A stretch of DNA of 42,356 bases from Kiritimatiellia bacterium. GTDB lineage: Bacteria > Verrucomicrobiota > Kiritimatiellia > RFP12 > UBA1067. The stretch covers positions 1 through 42,356 of the forward strand of contig JAFTCL010000074.1 of assembly GCA_017454745.1 (NCBI GenBank), read 5' to 3'. The notes beneath the pieces are model-generated. The model was not told where the DNA came from and did no database searches. It worked only from the letters and a program-made list of their open reading frames with translations. A program made the translations under genes and the position numbers. Shown one piece after another: positions 24,794-33,975 of the stretch. The stretch's first letter is position 1. Each line of letters begins with the position of its first letter.

Positions 24794-26824
24794 ATGGCTG
24801 CGAATGACGTGCGTACCCGATTGCTTCAAGACCCCTATCTTGAACCTTATGAGCCAATCATCCGCAGTCGCGCCGAACGCGCCTCCCAGCTGGCGGACCG
24901 GCTGGCCGAAGGTCCGGGTTCGCTGACGGAGTTCGCCTGCGCCCACGAGTATTACGGTTTGCACCGTACCGTTGACGGTTGGGTGTTCCGCGAATGGGCG
25001 CCCAACGCCACCGGCATTTGGCTTGTCGGCGATTTCTCGTCGTGGTGGGTGGATGACCGTTTCAAGTTAAACCGTCTGGAAGGCCGGGACGTGTGGGAGT
25101 TGCGGCTGCCGCCGGATGCCTTGCGCCATGGTCAGTTCTACCGGTTGGAGGTTACGTGGGACGGCGGTCGCGGCGAGCGTATCCCGGCCTATGCCCGTCG
25201 GGTGGTGCAGGACCCCGACACCTTGATTTTCACCGCGCAGGTTTGGTGTCCGGAGCAACCGTACCGCTGGCAGAACGAGTTTAGCGTCCCCGACCGCGTA
25301 CCCTTGATTTACGAAGCCCATATCGGCATGGCACAAGAGAAAGAGGCGGTCGGTACCTACAGCGAATTCCGCGAGACTGTGCTGCCGCGTATTGCCAAGG
25401 CCGGTTACAACACCATCCAGCTGATGGCGGTGATGGAACATCCCTACTACGGGTCGTTTGGGTACCATGTCTCCAGTTTCTTCGCTAGTTCGTCCCGTTT
25501 TGGCACCCCTGAGGAGTTGAAAGCGCTGGTGGACGCGGCGCACGGAATGGGCATTGCGGTAATTATGGACCTTGTCCATTCCCATGCGGTAAAGAACGAA
25601 CGCGACGGGCTTTCGTGTTTCGACGGCACCACCTACCAGTATTTCCACGCCGGGCTGCGCGGTTGGCACGATGCGTGGGATTCCCGCTGTTTTGACTATG
25701 GCAAAACCGATGTGTTGCATTTCCTGTTGTCCAACTGCCGTTACTGGCTCGATGAGTTCCGTTTCGACGGTTTCCGTTTTGACGGCGTGACCAGCATGCT
25801 TTATCTGCACCACGGGTTGGGGGTGGATTTCGTTGACTACAGCCAGTATTTCGACTCCACCGTGGATGAGGATGCGTGGATTTACTGCAATCTCGCGAAT
25901 CGCGTGGTGCATTCTTTGCGGCCGGACGCGATCACCATTGCCGAGGATGTAAGCGGGATGCCCGGCGTGGCCGCGCCGCTGGATGATTTCGGGCTGGGGT
26001 TCGACTACCGCATGGCGATGGGGGTGCCGGAATGCTGGTTTAAGTTGGCGCGCGACGTGCGCGACGAGGATTGGAACATCGGGTATCTGTGGCATGAGTT
26101 GACCAACCGCCGTTCGGACGAGCGTACTGTTAATTATGTCGAGAGCCACGATCAGGCACTGGTGGGCGGTAAAACGTTTTTCTTCCAGTTGGTCGATTCG
26201 GCGGTTTACGACAATATGTCCCGTTTTCGTCCGAATTTGCAGGCTGAACGCGGGGTGGCGTTGCACAAGCTGGCGCGTCTGGCGACCGCCGCAGCCTGCG
26301 GCCACGCCTATCTGAACTTTATGGGCAACGAGTTCGGCCATCCGGAGTGGATCGACTTTCCTCGCGAGGGCAACGGTTTTTCCTTCCATTACGCCCGCCG
26401 GCAGTGGTCGCTGCGCGATAACCGCGATTTGTATTATTGGAATCTGGGCGAGTTTGACGAGGCGATGATTCATCTGTTGGGCGATCGTCGCGTTCTGGAG
26501 CATACTGTTCCGCGCCGGTTGTTCGCTGATGATGTCGCCAAGCTGTTGGTGTTTGAGCGCGGCACCCTTATTTTCATGTTCAATTTCCACACCAGCGAGT
26601 CGGTGGCCGATTTCCCCGTGGTGGTGCCGCCGTCGGCTTACGGTTACCGGTTGGTGTTAAGTTCGGACGACGAAAAGTTCGGCGGGCAGGGTCGAGTCCG
26701 TCCCGGCCAGCATTTCGATTTGCTGCCGGAACGTCGCGGTAATGAGCTTTGCCAAGTGGTAAAGGTTTATCTGCCGTGCCGGACTGCTATCGTTCTGGCT
26801 CCGGAATGTCTGGACGGTGAGTAG
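24794..26824 (+). CDS. glgB: 1,4-alpha-glucan branching enzyme
   Basis: 676 residues. The enzyme cuts an alpha-1,4 glucan chain and reattaches it by an alpha-1,6 bond. An N-terminal CBM48 is marked by Phe-Arg-Glu-Trp-Ala-Pro-Asn-Ala near residue 66. The GH13 barrel shows Asp-Leu-Val-His-Ser-His-Ala near 259, the nucleophile in Phe-Arg-Phe-Asp-Gly-Val-Thr-Ser-Met near 326, the acid/base in Ile-Ala-Glu-Asp near 380, and the third acid in Glu-Ser-His-Asp near 450. The Val-Thr-Ser-Met-Leu-Tyr form and overall length fit the GH13_8 subgroup, which includes eukaryotic branching enzymes. A C-terminal all-beta domain follows 560. GGAG precedes ATG 24794. Confidence 0.95.
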   Translation: MAANDVRTRLLQDPYLEPYEPIIRSRAERASQLADRLAEGPGSLTEFACAHEYYGLHRTVDGWVFREWAPNATGIWLVGDFSSWWVDDRFKLNRLEGRDVWELRLPPDALRHGQFYRLEVTWDGGRGERIPAYARRVVQDPDTLIFTAQVWCPEQPYRWQNEFSVPDRVPLIYEAHIGMAQEKEAVGTYSEFRETVLPRIAKAGYNTIQLMAVMEHPYYGSFGYHVSSFFASSSRFGTPEELKALVDAAHGMGIAVIMDLVHSHAVKNERDGLSCFDGTTYQYFHAGLRGWHDAWDSRCFDYGKTDVLHFLLSNCRYWLDEFRFDGFRFDGVTSMLYLHHGLGVDFVDYSQYFDSTVDEDAWIYCNLANRVVHSLRPDAITIAEDVSGMPGVAAPLDDFGLGFDYRMAMGVPECWFKLARDVRDEDWNIGYLWHELTNRRSDERTVNYVESHDQALVGGKTFFFQLVDSAVYDNMSRFRPNLQAERGVALHKLARLATAAACGHAYLNFMGNEFGHPEWIDFPREGNGFSFHYARRQWSLRDNRDLYYWNLGEFDEAMIHLLGDRRVLEHTVPRRLFADDVAKLLVFERGTLIFMFNFHTSESVADFPVVVPPSAYGYRLVLSSDDEKFGGQGRVRPGQHFDLLPERRGNELCQVVKVYLPCRTAIVLAPECLDGE

Positions 26825-26852
26825 CAGCGTGGCGCAGAAGGGTTTGTTTTAG

Positions 26853-28832
26853 ATGATTGAGTTTAAGGGAATCGGCGTTCGCTACGGTACCCAGGTCGTT
26901 TTGGAAAATGTCAGTTTCCGTATCGTCAAAGGCGAGCGGGTCGGTATCGTCGGCCCGAACGGTTCGGGTAAGTCCACGCTGTTTCGGCTGATTTTGGACG
27001 AGACCATTCCCGACAGCGGCGACGTGGTGGTGGAGGGCAACCCCAAGATCGGGCACATCCGCCAGCACCTGAAGGCGGATTCCGACATCGAGACGCTGTT
27101 GGAATACGCTTTGCGCGGAATCTCCGGGGTGTCGGCGCTGGCGGAGCAGATCCATGCGCTGGAGGAGGCGATTTCCCATACGCCCGAAGGCGATGAGCGA
27201 ATCAGGTTGTTGCGCCGATTGGGGGAGGCGCAAACCGAGTTTGAGCATCTGGGCGGTTACGACATCGAAACGCGGGTAAAGGCTTCGCTCAGCGGTTTGG
27301 GTTTTTCGGTTACTTCGTTTAACGAGCCTTTCAACAACTTCAGCGGCGGATGGCAGATGCGCGCCGAGTTGTCCCGCGTGTTGGCCTCGCATCCGGACCT
27401 GTTGTTGCTGGACGAGCCGTCGAACTATTTGGATCTGCCCGCCGTGGAGTGGTTGCAGCGGTTCCTGAAGAATTACGATGGAACCTTGGTGCTGATTTCC
27501 CACGACCGTTACCTGTTGCGCAGTCTTACCCGGGTCACGGTGGAGGTGGACGCCAAGACCGCGACCCGATACAACGGCGATTTGGATTTTTATCTGCGCG
27601 AGCGCGAGGTGCGTTACCGCAACCTGCTGGCGGCCAAGGAAAACCAGGATCGCCGGATCGAGCAGTTGGAGCGTTTTGTCGAGCGTTTCAAGGCTCAGGC
27701 GACTAAAGCCGCCCAAGCTCAGAGCCGGGTAAAGATGATCGAGAAAATCGAGCAGAACGCGGTGACGTTGCCTAAACGCAGTATGGCGGCGAGCTGCCTG
27801 CGGTTGCCGGAGGCTCCGCATTCGGGTGTCGAGACCGTGCGGCTGGAAGATGTGGCGTTTTCCTACGACGGCATCCACGAGGTGCTGCACGGGGTTAATC
27901 TCAATATCACCCGTGGCAGCAAGGTGGCGATAATCGGGTTTAACGGTTTGGGCAAGACCACTTTGCTCCGGATTATGGCGGGAGTGCGCCAACCCACTTC
28001 AGGGACGTGCGTGCTGGGCCATAAAGTTCTTCCCGGATATTTGTCGCAGGAGTTCGCCGAAACCATTTCCCCGGATATTACGGTTTACGAATGCGCCAAA
28101 CGATGCCGCCAGTCTGCCACCGACCGGGAATTGCGTTCGTTTTTGGCGTCGTTCGGTTTCACCGCCGACGACATCGGCAAACAGACCGGGGTGTTGAGCG
28201 GCGGCGAGAAAATCCGGTTGGCTTTCTTGCGGCTGTTTCTAGACCCGCCGAATTTTATGCTGTTAGACGAGCCGACCACCCATCTTGATTTGGAGGGGCG
28301 CGAAGCGTTGGAAAAGGCGGTCCGGAAATACGCCGGTACTGTGTGCCTAGTTAGCCATGACGTAGAATTCGTCCGCAACACCGCCACCTCGATTATCGAG
28401 ATTACTCCGGCCGGTGTCCGGACTTTCCCCGGCGATTACGATTATTATCTGGAAAAAACCTCGGCGGGAAATTCGTTTTCCGCTGAATCGGTTGGCTCCG
28501 CCGCCATTACGGACGCTCCCGGCAGCAGTGCGCCGCTTTCCGCCAAGGATCAACGCCGGGCGCGGGCTCAGGAACGCGCCAAATGGCAACCGCAGATCCG
28601 CGAGTTGAAGAAAAAGGTCGAGCAGGCCGAAGCCAAGGTGACCGAGTTGGAAGCGGAACTGGAAGAGCTGTCGGCGGTGTTGTTCAATCCCACCCCCGAA
28701 ACCGATTTCGCCACCACCAATAAGAATCTCAAGTGGGTTCAGGATCAGCTGGACTTTTACAACGAAGAGTGGGAAAAATACGCCACCGAGTTGGACGCGC
28801 TTCAAAAAGCGCAATCCGCCGCGGTGGAGTGA
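26853..28832 (+). CDS. ABC-F family ATPase
   Basis: 659 residues, two ABC cassettes and no membrane segment. First cassette: Walker A Gly-Pro-Asn-Gly-Ser-Gly-Lys-Ser-Thr (34-42), signature Phe-Ser-Gly-Gly-Trp-Gln near 162, Walker B Leu-Leu-Leu-Leu-Asp-Glu-Pro near 183. A charged linker (about 240-315) of the ABC-F type. Second cassette: Gly-Phe-Asn-Gly-Leu-Gly-Lys-Thr-Thr near 362, Leu-Ser-Gly-Gly-Glu-Lys near 448, Met-Leu-Leu-Asp-Glu-Pro-Thr-Thr-His-Leu-Asp near 469. Residues 560-655 form a coiled-coil tail as in Uup. ABC-F proteins act on the ribosome E site; some give antibiotic resistance. It follows glgB by 28 bases. Confidence 0.93.
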   Translation: MIEFKGIGVRYGTQVVLENVSFRIVKGERVGIVGPNGSGKSTLFRLILDETIPDSGDVVVEGNPKIGHIRQHLKADSDIETLLEYALRGISGVSALAEQIHALEEAISHTPEGDERIRLLRRLGEAQTEFEHLGGYDIETRVKASLSGLGFSVTSFNEPFNNFSGGWQMRAELSRVLASHPDLLLLDEPSNYLDLPAVEWLQRFLKNYDGTLVLISHDRYLLRSLTRVTVEVDAKTATRYNGDLDFYLREREVRYRNLLAAKENQDRRIEQLERFVERFKAQATKAAQAQSRVKMIEKIEQNAVTLPKRSMAASCLRLPEAPHSGVETVRLEDVAFSYDGIHEVLHGVNLNITRGSKVAIIGFNGLGKTTLLRIMAGVRQPTSGTCVLGHKVLPGYLSQEFAETISPDITVYECAKRCRQSATDRELRSFLASFGFTADDIGKQTGVLSGGEKIRLAFLRLFLDPPNFMLLDEPTTHLDLEGREALEKAVRKYAGTVCLVSHDVEFVRNTATSIIEITPAGVRTFPGDYDYYLEKTSAGNSFSAESVGSAAITDAPGSSAPLSAKDQRRARAQERAKWQPQIRELKKKVEQAEAKVTELEAELEELSAVLFNPTPETDFATTNKNLKWVQDQLDFYNEEWEKYATELDALQKAQSAAVE

Positions 28833-28877
28833 TTTTTACGTGTCCGGGCGGCTTTTGTCCGCCGCCCGGATTGCGCT
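28808..28877. terminator. Nested inverted repeats between converging genes
   Basis: A ten-pair stem (28843-28852 with 28861-28870, TCCGGGCGGC and its complement) has an eight-base loop. A second 11-bp pair, AGCGCAATCCG at 28808-28818 and CGGATTGCGCT at 28867-28877, overlaps its right arm, so the two folds exclude each other. It lies between the converging ABC-F and Gfo/Idh stops and probably ends transcription from one or both sides, though T-runs are short. Confidence 0.55.
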
Positions 28878-28882
28878 GTTGA

Positions 28883-30238
28883 TTACGCGAACTCCTTCAG
28901 GGAGAAATTGCCGCGTGAAGGCGCTTTCAGGAAGGCGTTCGCCGCTTCGCAATTCGTGAACCGTTCGGTTGCGGGGTCGAACTTCAGCTCCTGCCCCGGG
29001 AACCGCAGGGCGATGGCGCCGATCAGCAACGCCTGCGTGAAGGGCGCGGCGTATGACATCCGGCTTCCGCAATCCTCCGGCTTGCCGTCCTTGATCGCTT
29101 GAATGAACTGCGAGTAATGGTTGTGGTACTGAAGATCGCGCAGTTTTTTAGTCCATTCGGTCTGGACGTCCTTTGATTCCGCGTTCCAGTCGTGGCCGCC
29201 GTACGAAATGATAGACGGGTTGTTCTGGTAGATGATTCCGTTGAATGCGCCGTTGTCTCCTTCGAAAAGCAGACCGTTGGATTCGAACTGGTAATTCGGG
29301 TGCAGCCCTGCGATTTGCTCGCGGGCCGGCGGTTTGCTGTTGTTTGTCCATGTCAGCGTCACACCGTCCGGGCATTTCGGGGTCGGGCCGAACTTCAACT
29401 CGATTTTACCGTTTTGGGGATAGGCCACGGTAACGGGCGTATCGCTGGTGGCGGATACCGCGATCGGCAACCCCAGTTCAAGGGTTTCGAAAGCGGGGTC
29501 GGCGTTGTGGATCGCCATGTCGCCGATCGCTCCGCATCCATAGTCCCACCAGCCGCGCCATTTGAACGGGGCCAGCGCGGGGTTGCACGGATGAAAGGCG
29601 GATGGACCAATCCAGATGTCCCAAGTCTCTTTCGTGTATCCCGGCAGCATCTTTTCCTCGGGATAGCTCGACATTCCCTGCGGCCACCAGCCGCCCGGAC
29701 GGTCCGTCCAGCAGTAAACCTTAGTGACCTTGCCGATCACGTTTGCGTCGATCAGCGTTTTATAAGCCTTGCCGCGCGGATGATGCTGATTGCCCATCTG
29801 GGCGACCACCCCGGTGCGCTTTTGCTCGGCCATCAGCATCTTACACTCTTCGAAGGAGTGCGCCAACGGCTTTTGGATGTAAACATGTTTGCCGAGCCGC
29901 ATCGCGTTCAAGCCGATGATCGCGTGGGTGTGGTCCGGGGTGGAGACCGCCACCATGTCGAAATCCTTTTCGTGCTTGAACATCTCCCGCCAGTCGGTGT
30001 AGGTCGGGATGCCGGGGAAAGCTTTCGCCTGCGCGGCGAGTCGGTCTCGGTCCACGTCGCAAAGCGCCGCCACCGTCGCGCCGGCTTTTTTAAGTTCGTT
30101 CCGAGTCATCACTCCGATGCCGCCCGCGCCGACCACGGCCATGCGGATCTGCTGTTTAGGCAACTCCTGCCCGAACAGTTGAATCGGCTTGATGAAAAAC
30201 ACGCCTGCGCCGGCCTTTAGAAAGTTTCTGCGTTTCAT
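28883..30238 (-). CDS. Tat-exported Gfo/Idh/MocA family oxidoreductase
   Basis: 451 residues from ATG 30238; ATGs at 30244 and 30247 are also possible, and AAGGAGG at 30249-30255 serves the group. Lys-Arg-Arg-Asn-Phe-Leu-Lys-Ala-Gly at the N terminus is a twin-arginine signal. Val-Gly-Ala-Gly-Gly-Ile-Gly near 37 is the NAD(P) loop, and Tyr-Ile-Gln-Lys-Pro-Leu-Ala-His near 117 is the EKP region with glutamine for glutamate, which is common in this exported subgroup. Asp-His-Thr-His near 95 and Met-Gly-Asn-Gln-His-His near 143 are further signatures. Substrate unknown; its place at the end of a polysaccharide-type gene set suggests a sugar. It is not a close copy of the one at 12848-14245. Confidence 0.9.
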   Translation of the reverse strand: MKRRNFLKAGAGVFFIKPIQLFGQELPKQQIRMAVVGAGGIGVMTRNELKKAGATVAALCDVDRDRLAAQAKAFPGIPTYTDWREMFKHEKDFDMVAVSTPDHTHAIIGLNAMRLGKHVYIQKPLAHSFEECKMLMAEQKRTGVVAQMGNQHHPRGKAYKTLIDANVIGKVTKVYCWTDRPGGWWPQGMSSYPEEKMLPGYTKETWDIWIGPSAFHPCNPALAPFKWRGWWDYGCGAIGDMAIHNADPAFETLELGLPIAVSATSDTPVTVAYPQNGKIELKFGPTPKCPDGVTLTWTNNSKPPAREQIAGLHPNYQFESNGLLFEGDNGAFNGIIYQNNPSIISYGGHDWNAESKDVQTEWTKKLRDLQYHNHYSQFIQAIKDGKPEDCGSRMSYAAPFTQALLIGAIALRFPGQELKFDPATERFTNCEAANAFLKAPSRGNFSLKEFA

Positions 30239-30256
30239 ACTCATCATACCTCCTTT

Positions 30257-32122
30257 TTAAGCCTTACCGTGGCTTGAGCCATTTTCGGCGGGGTGGTCGA
30301 ATTTCGCCACCTCGCACGGCATTTTTCTTGAAAGCATGCCTTGGGCGAACCGAACGCCGTAGGCAAGATGGGTGGCCATCACCCCCAACCAAGAAGTCAA
30401 CCAAAGCAGCGGATGCAGCGGGGAACAGGTGGAAAGCAGCGTAACCAGCAGGTATAAAACCAGCACCGCTAGATATGCCAATTTCAACCATTGCAACGGC
30501 TGGTTTTCGGGAAAACAGCGGCTGATGCCGCATATAGCTATTCCGACAAGATTGCCCAATACGAAAAAGGTCGGAACCATGTAGCTGAAACGGAACGAGG
30601 TGGCGGGGAACCGTTTGGCGAAATGCCCCCGGTGCAGAGCGTAACGTCCCACTTGCCGCAGATGGGCGCCAAACAGCGGTCTGCGGTGGTGGTAAACCTG
30701 CGCCCACGGATCGTAAACAATGCGCTTTTTACGGTCGCGCACAATGTTTAGGCACAGTATGGTGTCTTCGCCGGGCCAAAAGTCCGTACGGTATCCGCCA
30801 ATGTCATCCAACAGCGTTTTGCGGACAAACAGGTTGCAACTGGGGAAATCGTCGACCGAACGACGTACCCGGTCGGCGGCATACCGGTAACGGTAATTGC
30901 CGGAGACGAACCGGTTTTCGTAAACCCGTCCCCCGGCTTGCGCCATAAACGGGTCGCCGGGCGGGGTGATGCCCGGTCCGCCGACGCCGCCCACATCGTC
31001 AAGCGTAAAGTACTTTACCGCGCTTTCCAGCCAGTTCGGCACCGGGTAGGCGTCGTCATCCAGAAACGCCACGATCTCGCCGTGCGATTTCTGGATGCCG
31101 AGGTTGCGCTTCTCCGCCGGACGCACTTTGCCGGTGGCGATAATTTGGAGCGGGTACGCGGTTGCCGGGGTATCAAACGGCGCGTCCGGCAGAACAATCA
31201 CCTCGAAGTTGCGGTAGGTTTGGGTTCCCAACGCCGTTAGGGCTTCGGTCAGGTATTCGCTGGGGGCGGGGCAGGCGATAACCACCGACACCAACGGCGG
31301 ATTGTCCGCCGCGGGGGCGACTTCGACGCTGTCGTAATATCGCAACAGGCGCAACCGGTAGAATATCGCCAGCGTGTCGTTCATGGTCTGTTTGACGTTC
31401 TTCCAGGAGAGGCAACCGACCTTTTTACCGAAGTGCATTTCAATCGGGGCTTCCGCTACGGAAAAACCTTTGGCGTTGGCGATGGAAAGCACTTCCAAAT
31501 CGAAAGCGAAATGTTTGACCAGCATCCGGTCGAAAGACCATTTTAGAGCCTCGCGGGTGAACAGCTTCATGCCGACCTGGGTGTCTGACACCGGCAATCC
31601 CACCAGCATTCGGACCAAGGTGTAATAAACCGCGCTGGCCAGCCGGCGGTGCCACGGATAGTCAATCTTGGAGTCGGGATGGCGTTTTGACCCGATCACT
31701 ATTGCCGCCCGCTTTTCGTCCATGATCCGGAAGAAGGTGCTGATGCGGTCGGGGGAGAGGTCAAGATCGCCGTCCAACAGTAAAATGTGGGAACCGGTCG
31801 AACTTTCAAAACCCCGCTTGAGAGCGTTGCCTTTCCCGGAGTTGACTTTTACGAAAACCGGGCGGACGTGCTCCGGGTCGCGTTCCGCAGCCAGACGGAT
31901 CTGCGCAGCGGTTTTGTCGTGGCTGCCGTCATCTACGGGCAGGATTTCAAAGGGAATGTTGCCGTCAAGCAGAGCTGCGACGGTCTGGATGTTTTTGGCG
32001 ATTACCGCCTCCAAGCCGTAAGCGGGCATGATTACGCTCAGCAAACCCGATTCACCTAGGACTTTCCGGGCTTCGGCCCAGATTCCTTTTGCTTTCTCCA
32101 TGCCCGCTTCGCTCCAGTTCAT
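30257..32122 (-). CDS. Double family-2 glycosyltransferase with C-terminal membrane part
   Basis: 621 residues. ATG 32122 overlaps the stop of the upstream gene (ATGA), so it is preferred over the longer frame. Residues about 25-265 are a GT2 domain like dolichyl-phosphate mannose/glucose synthases, with Val-Asp-Asp-Gly-Ser near 62 and Leu-Asp-Gly-Asp-Leu-Asp near 118. Residues about 278-500 are a second GT2 domain, with Leu-Asp-Asp-Asp-Ala near 353 and Trp-Pro-Gly-Glu-Asp near 445. Residues about 515-600 hold three to four transmembrane segments. The first half could charge a polyprenyl phosphate with sugar and the second extend a glycan; both are inferences. Such a fusion is uncommon. Gfo/Idh follows after 18 bases. 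Confidence 0.85.
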   Translation of the reverse strand: MNWSEAGMEKAKGIWAEARKVLGESGLLSVIMPAYGLEAVIAKNIQTVAALLDGNIPFEILPVDDGSHDKTAAQIRLAAERDPEHVRPVFVKVNSGKGNALKRGFESSTGSHILLLDGDLDLSPDRISTFFRIMDEKRAAIVIGSKRHPDSKIDYPWHRRLASAVYYTLVRMLVGLPVSDTQVGMKLFTREALKWSFDRMLVKHFAFDLEVLSIANAKGFSVAEAPIEMHFGKKVGCLSWKNVKQTMNDTLAIFYRLRLLRYYDSVEVAPAADNPPLVSVVIACPAPSEYLTEALTALGTQTYRNFEVIVLPDAPFDTPATAYPLQIIATGKVRPAEKRNLGIQKSHGEIVAFLDDDAYPVPNWLESAVKYFTLDDVGGVGGPGITPPGDPFMAQAGGRVYENRFVSGNYRYRYAADRVRRSVDDFPSCNLFVRKTLLDDIGGYRTDFWPGEDTILCLNIVRDRKKRIVYDPWAQVYHHRRPLFGAHLRQVGRYALHRGHFAKRFPATSFRFSYMVPTFFVLGNLVGIAICGISRCFPENQPLQWLKLAYLAVLVLYLLVTLLSTCSPLHPLLWLTSWLGVMATHLAYGVRFAQGMLSRKMPCEVAKFDHPAENGSSHGKA

Positions 32123-33420
32123 GCGTCGGCGTCGTTTCGGAACGAATGCGCCAACGAGAGCATAAACACAAGCGGAATGCCGATTCCGCGCACCAGCAAC
32201 GGGTGCCAGATGCAAGTGCCCGCAAAAGCCAGCAACGAGGCGGCGGTGCCGGCCGCTATCCAGTCGGTCTGGGCCAGGATCGAGCGTTTATGCTGGATTA
32301 CGCCGGTAATCGGATCCTCCTTTTCATAGGTAACTGGCGCGGTCGGTAACAGGGCCGGGCGGCAGGCGGCTTGGCTGGCGCAACCGACCGCCGAGCTGAT
32401 GATCGCCAGATACGAGACCAGCGCGGTTAAGCCGCAGGAGGCTAGCAGCACCAGATAGAGGTTCTGCGTGTCCGGTTCGGAGGGACCGGTCCGGCGCGGA
32501 ACTTTGTCGTAGTACTTGCCGATGTTTTTTTGGTAATTGCCGAGGCCGACTCCCATATCCGGTTTGGAGAGCGCCATATTGTAGGCGGCTTGCCAATCCG
32601 GGTAACGACGGTCGAATTCGCCTTCCTCATCGACCAGCGACATGGAGTAGAAATGCGCCAAATCGTTCACGCGGGGCAGTTCTGGCAACACCCACACTTG
32701 GATGTAAATCAGCGTAACAGCGGTGGGCAGGAAGACTTTCCATCCCCCGCGCAACGCCAGTGCCAGTACCGTGAAGAAAATCGCCCAGTACGCGGCGCCG
32801 GAGAGAACCACCCCAAACGCCAGCAGGGCGATAATTATTAACGGCACTCTTACGAGCCAGCTTTTGGCCGCAAGGATTCCGGCGAAGAGCATCGGCAACG
32901 CCAATGCCATGTAGCCGCCGAGCACGTTGCGGTTGCCGAAGGTTCCGCGCACGGTGAGCGGGGTGTCGCTGGACATATTGTATTGCACAAGCGCGGTGAT
33001 GGTGATGGCTAGAAACACCACCCCGGACAACGAAAGCGCCCAATTCCGGGCGGATTTTCCACCCTCGCGCAAAAAGGCGTCGAACATCATCGCCCCGACC
33101 AGAAAGTACTCGACGTATTGCACCAGATCCTTTACGGCAAGGGAAACGTCTTCCGCCTCGCAGATTGATATGGCCGCAAAAGCTATGAACGCCAGATGCG
33201 ACCAGTGCGGGATTCGCAGCATCCGGCGGAAATCGCGCCGGATGAGATTGTCCAGAAACCACACCAACGCAGTTAACGCCAATGTCAGGTCGGCGGGGGA
33301 GAGATAACTTTTAGGACGGTATTCGATGGCCCATTGGGTCGGGGCGATTGCCAGCGTGATCAGCACCCCGATTTTAAAAATTATACGCAGCCAGCCGTCG
33401 GAACGGGTTTCCTCTGCCAT
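32119..33420 (-). CDS. O-antigen ligase/polymerase-like membrane protein
   Basis: 433 residues, about ten to eleven hydrophobic segments. A Gly-Thr-Phe-Gly-Asn-Arg-Asn-Val-Leu-Gly-Gly-Tyr segment near 160-171 and a large outside loop between about 250 and 330 with Gly-Val-Gly-Leu-Gly-Asn-Tyr match the Wzy_C/WaaL pattern of enzymes that polymerise or ligate lipid-linked glycans at the periplasmic face of the inner membrane. The start overlaps the upstream stop (TAATG) and the stop overlaps the next start (ATGA), so it is tightly coupled on both sides to the carbohydrate-binding protein and the double glycosyltransferase. Polymerase and ligase cannot be told apart by sequence alone. Confidence 0.85.
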   Translation of the reverse strand: MAEETRSDGWLRIIFKIGVLITLAIAPTQWAIEYRPKSYLSPADLTLALTALVWFLDNLIRRDFRRMLRIPHWSHLAFIAFAAISICEAEDVSLAVKDLVQYVEYFLVGAMMFDAFLREGGKSARNWALSLSGVVFLAITITALVQYNMSSDTPLTVRGTFGNRNVLGGYMALALPMLFAGILAAKSWLVRVPLIIIALLAFGVVLSGAAYWAIFFTVLALALRGGWKVFLPTAVTLIYIQVWVLPELPRVNDLAHFYSMSLVDEEGEFDRRYPDWQAAYNMALSKPDMGVGLGNYQKNIGKYYDKVPRRTGPSEPDTQNLYLVLLASCGLTALVSYLAIISSAVGCASQAACRPALLPTAPVTYEKEDPITGVIQHKRSILAQTDWIAAGTAASLLAFAGTCIWHPLLVRGIGIPLVFMLSLAHSFRNDADA

Positions 33421-33950
33421 TACCGCACCCCCGTTTTCTCGATGTCCACCGGCACAAAGCGCTTGTCGGAGCTGAGCAGGATCTGGTCAATCCGGACACC
33501 GTCTTCACGGTTGAGCAGAACGAGCGAGTGGTCGCCGGCGGTGAGGTCGATAGGCTTGGCGGTCCGCGAGACCGGGTAACGCACCCAGTGCCAAGTCTTG
33601 TAGGTCGCGTCCTCGCCGAACAGGAACGGCGGCTGGTCGTCGATCTTAACCGTGAACGAATTGCTGCATTCGCCGTTCCACCATACCCGGCACCACAGCA
33701 CATAAGCCCCGTCTTTCGGGATGTTAACCTGATATTCGGCTTTGCCGGCGTTAAGTTTCGGCGGGTTCCCGGCCCCTTCTGGAATTTCCAGATACGCGCC
33801 GGACGCGCCTTCGCAACCGTTGGTGTACACCGCCATCGGCAGCTCGGTCGTTTTGGCGGTTTCTGCCTCGAAGCAAATTTTCACCCCGGCGGCGGATGCG
33901 GTTACAGCTGCGATCCCGGACAGCGCTGCGGCTAGGAAAATCGATTTCAT
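33420..33950 (-). CDS. Exported carbohydrate-binding-module-like protein
   Basis: 176 residues. AAAGGAG precedes ATG 33950, and residues 1-20 are a signal peptide ending Ala-Ser-Ala-Ala. The rest is one beta-jelly-roll with Phe-Glu-Ala-Glu-Thr-Ala at the start, Tyr-Val-Leu-Trp-Cys-Arg-Val-Trp-Trp-Asn-Gly near 100 and Gly-Asp-His-Ser-Leu-Val-Leu-Leu-Asn-Arg-Glu-Asp-Gly-Val-Arg-Ile-Asp near 145, the pattern of CBM6/CBM35-like galactose-binding folds. No catalytic domain is attached. Overlap with the O-antigen-ligase-like gene suggests it handles the same glycan outside the cell membrane. Confidence 0.75.
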   Translation of the reverse strand: MKSIFLAAALSGIAAVTASAAGVKICFEAETAKTTELPMAVYTNGCEGASGAYLEIPEGAGNPPKLNAGKAEYQVNIPKDGAYVLWCRVWWNGECSNSFTVKIDDQPPFLFGEDATYKTWHWVRYPVSRTAKPIDLTAGDHSLVLLNREDGVRIDQILLSSDKRFVPVDIEKTGVR

Positions 33951-33975
33951 CGTTACTGCTCCTTTCTCAAAAGAA

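Noticed and set aside
22794..24857. 687-codon open frame on the - strand across glgA
   Set aside because: It lies opposite glgA and the coiled-coil gene, both strongly supported by motifs and ribosome binding sites.
26787..27992. 401-codon open frame on the - strand across the ABC-F gene
   Set aside because: Shadow of a conserved gene; no recognisable motif.
32123..32215. Longer N terminus for the double glycosyltransferase
   Set aside because: It overlaps the ligase-like coding sequence, while the ATGA overlap at 32119-32122 gives a natural start.
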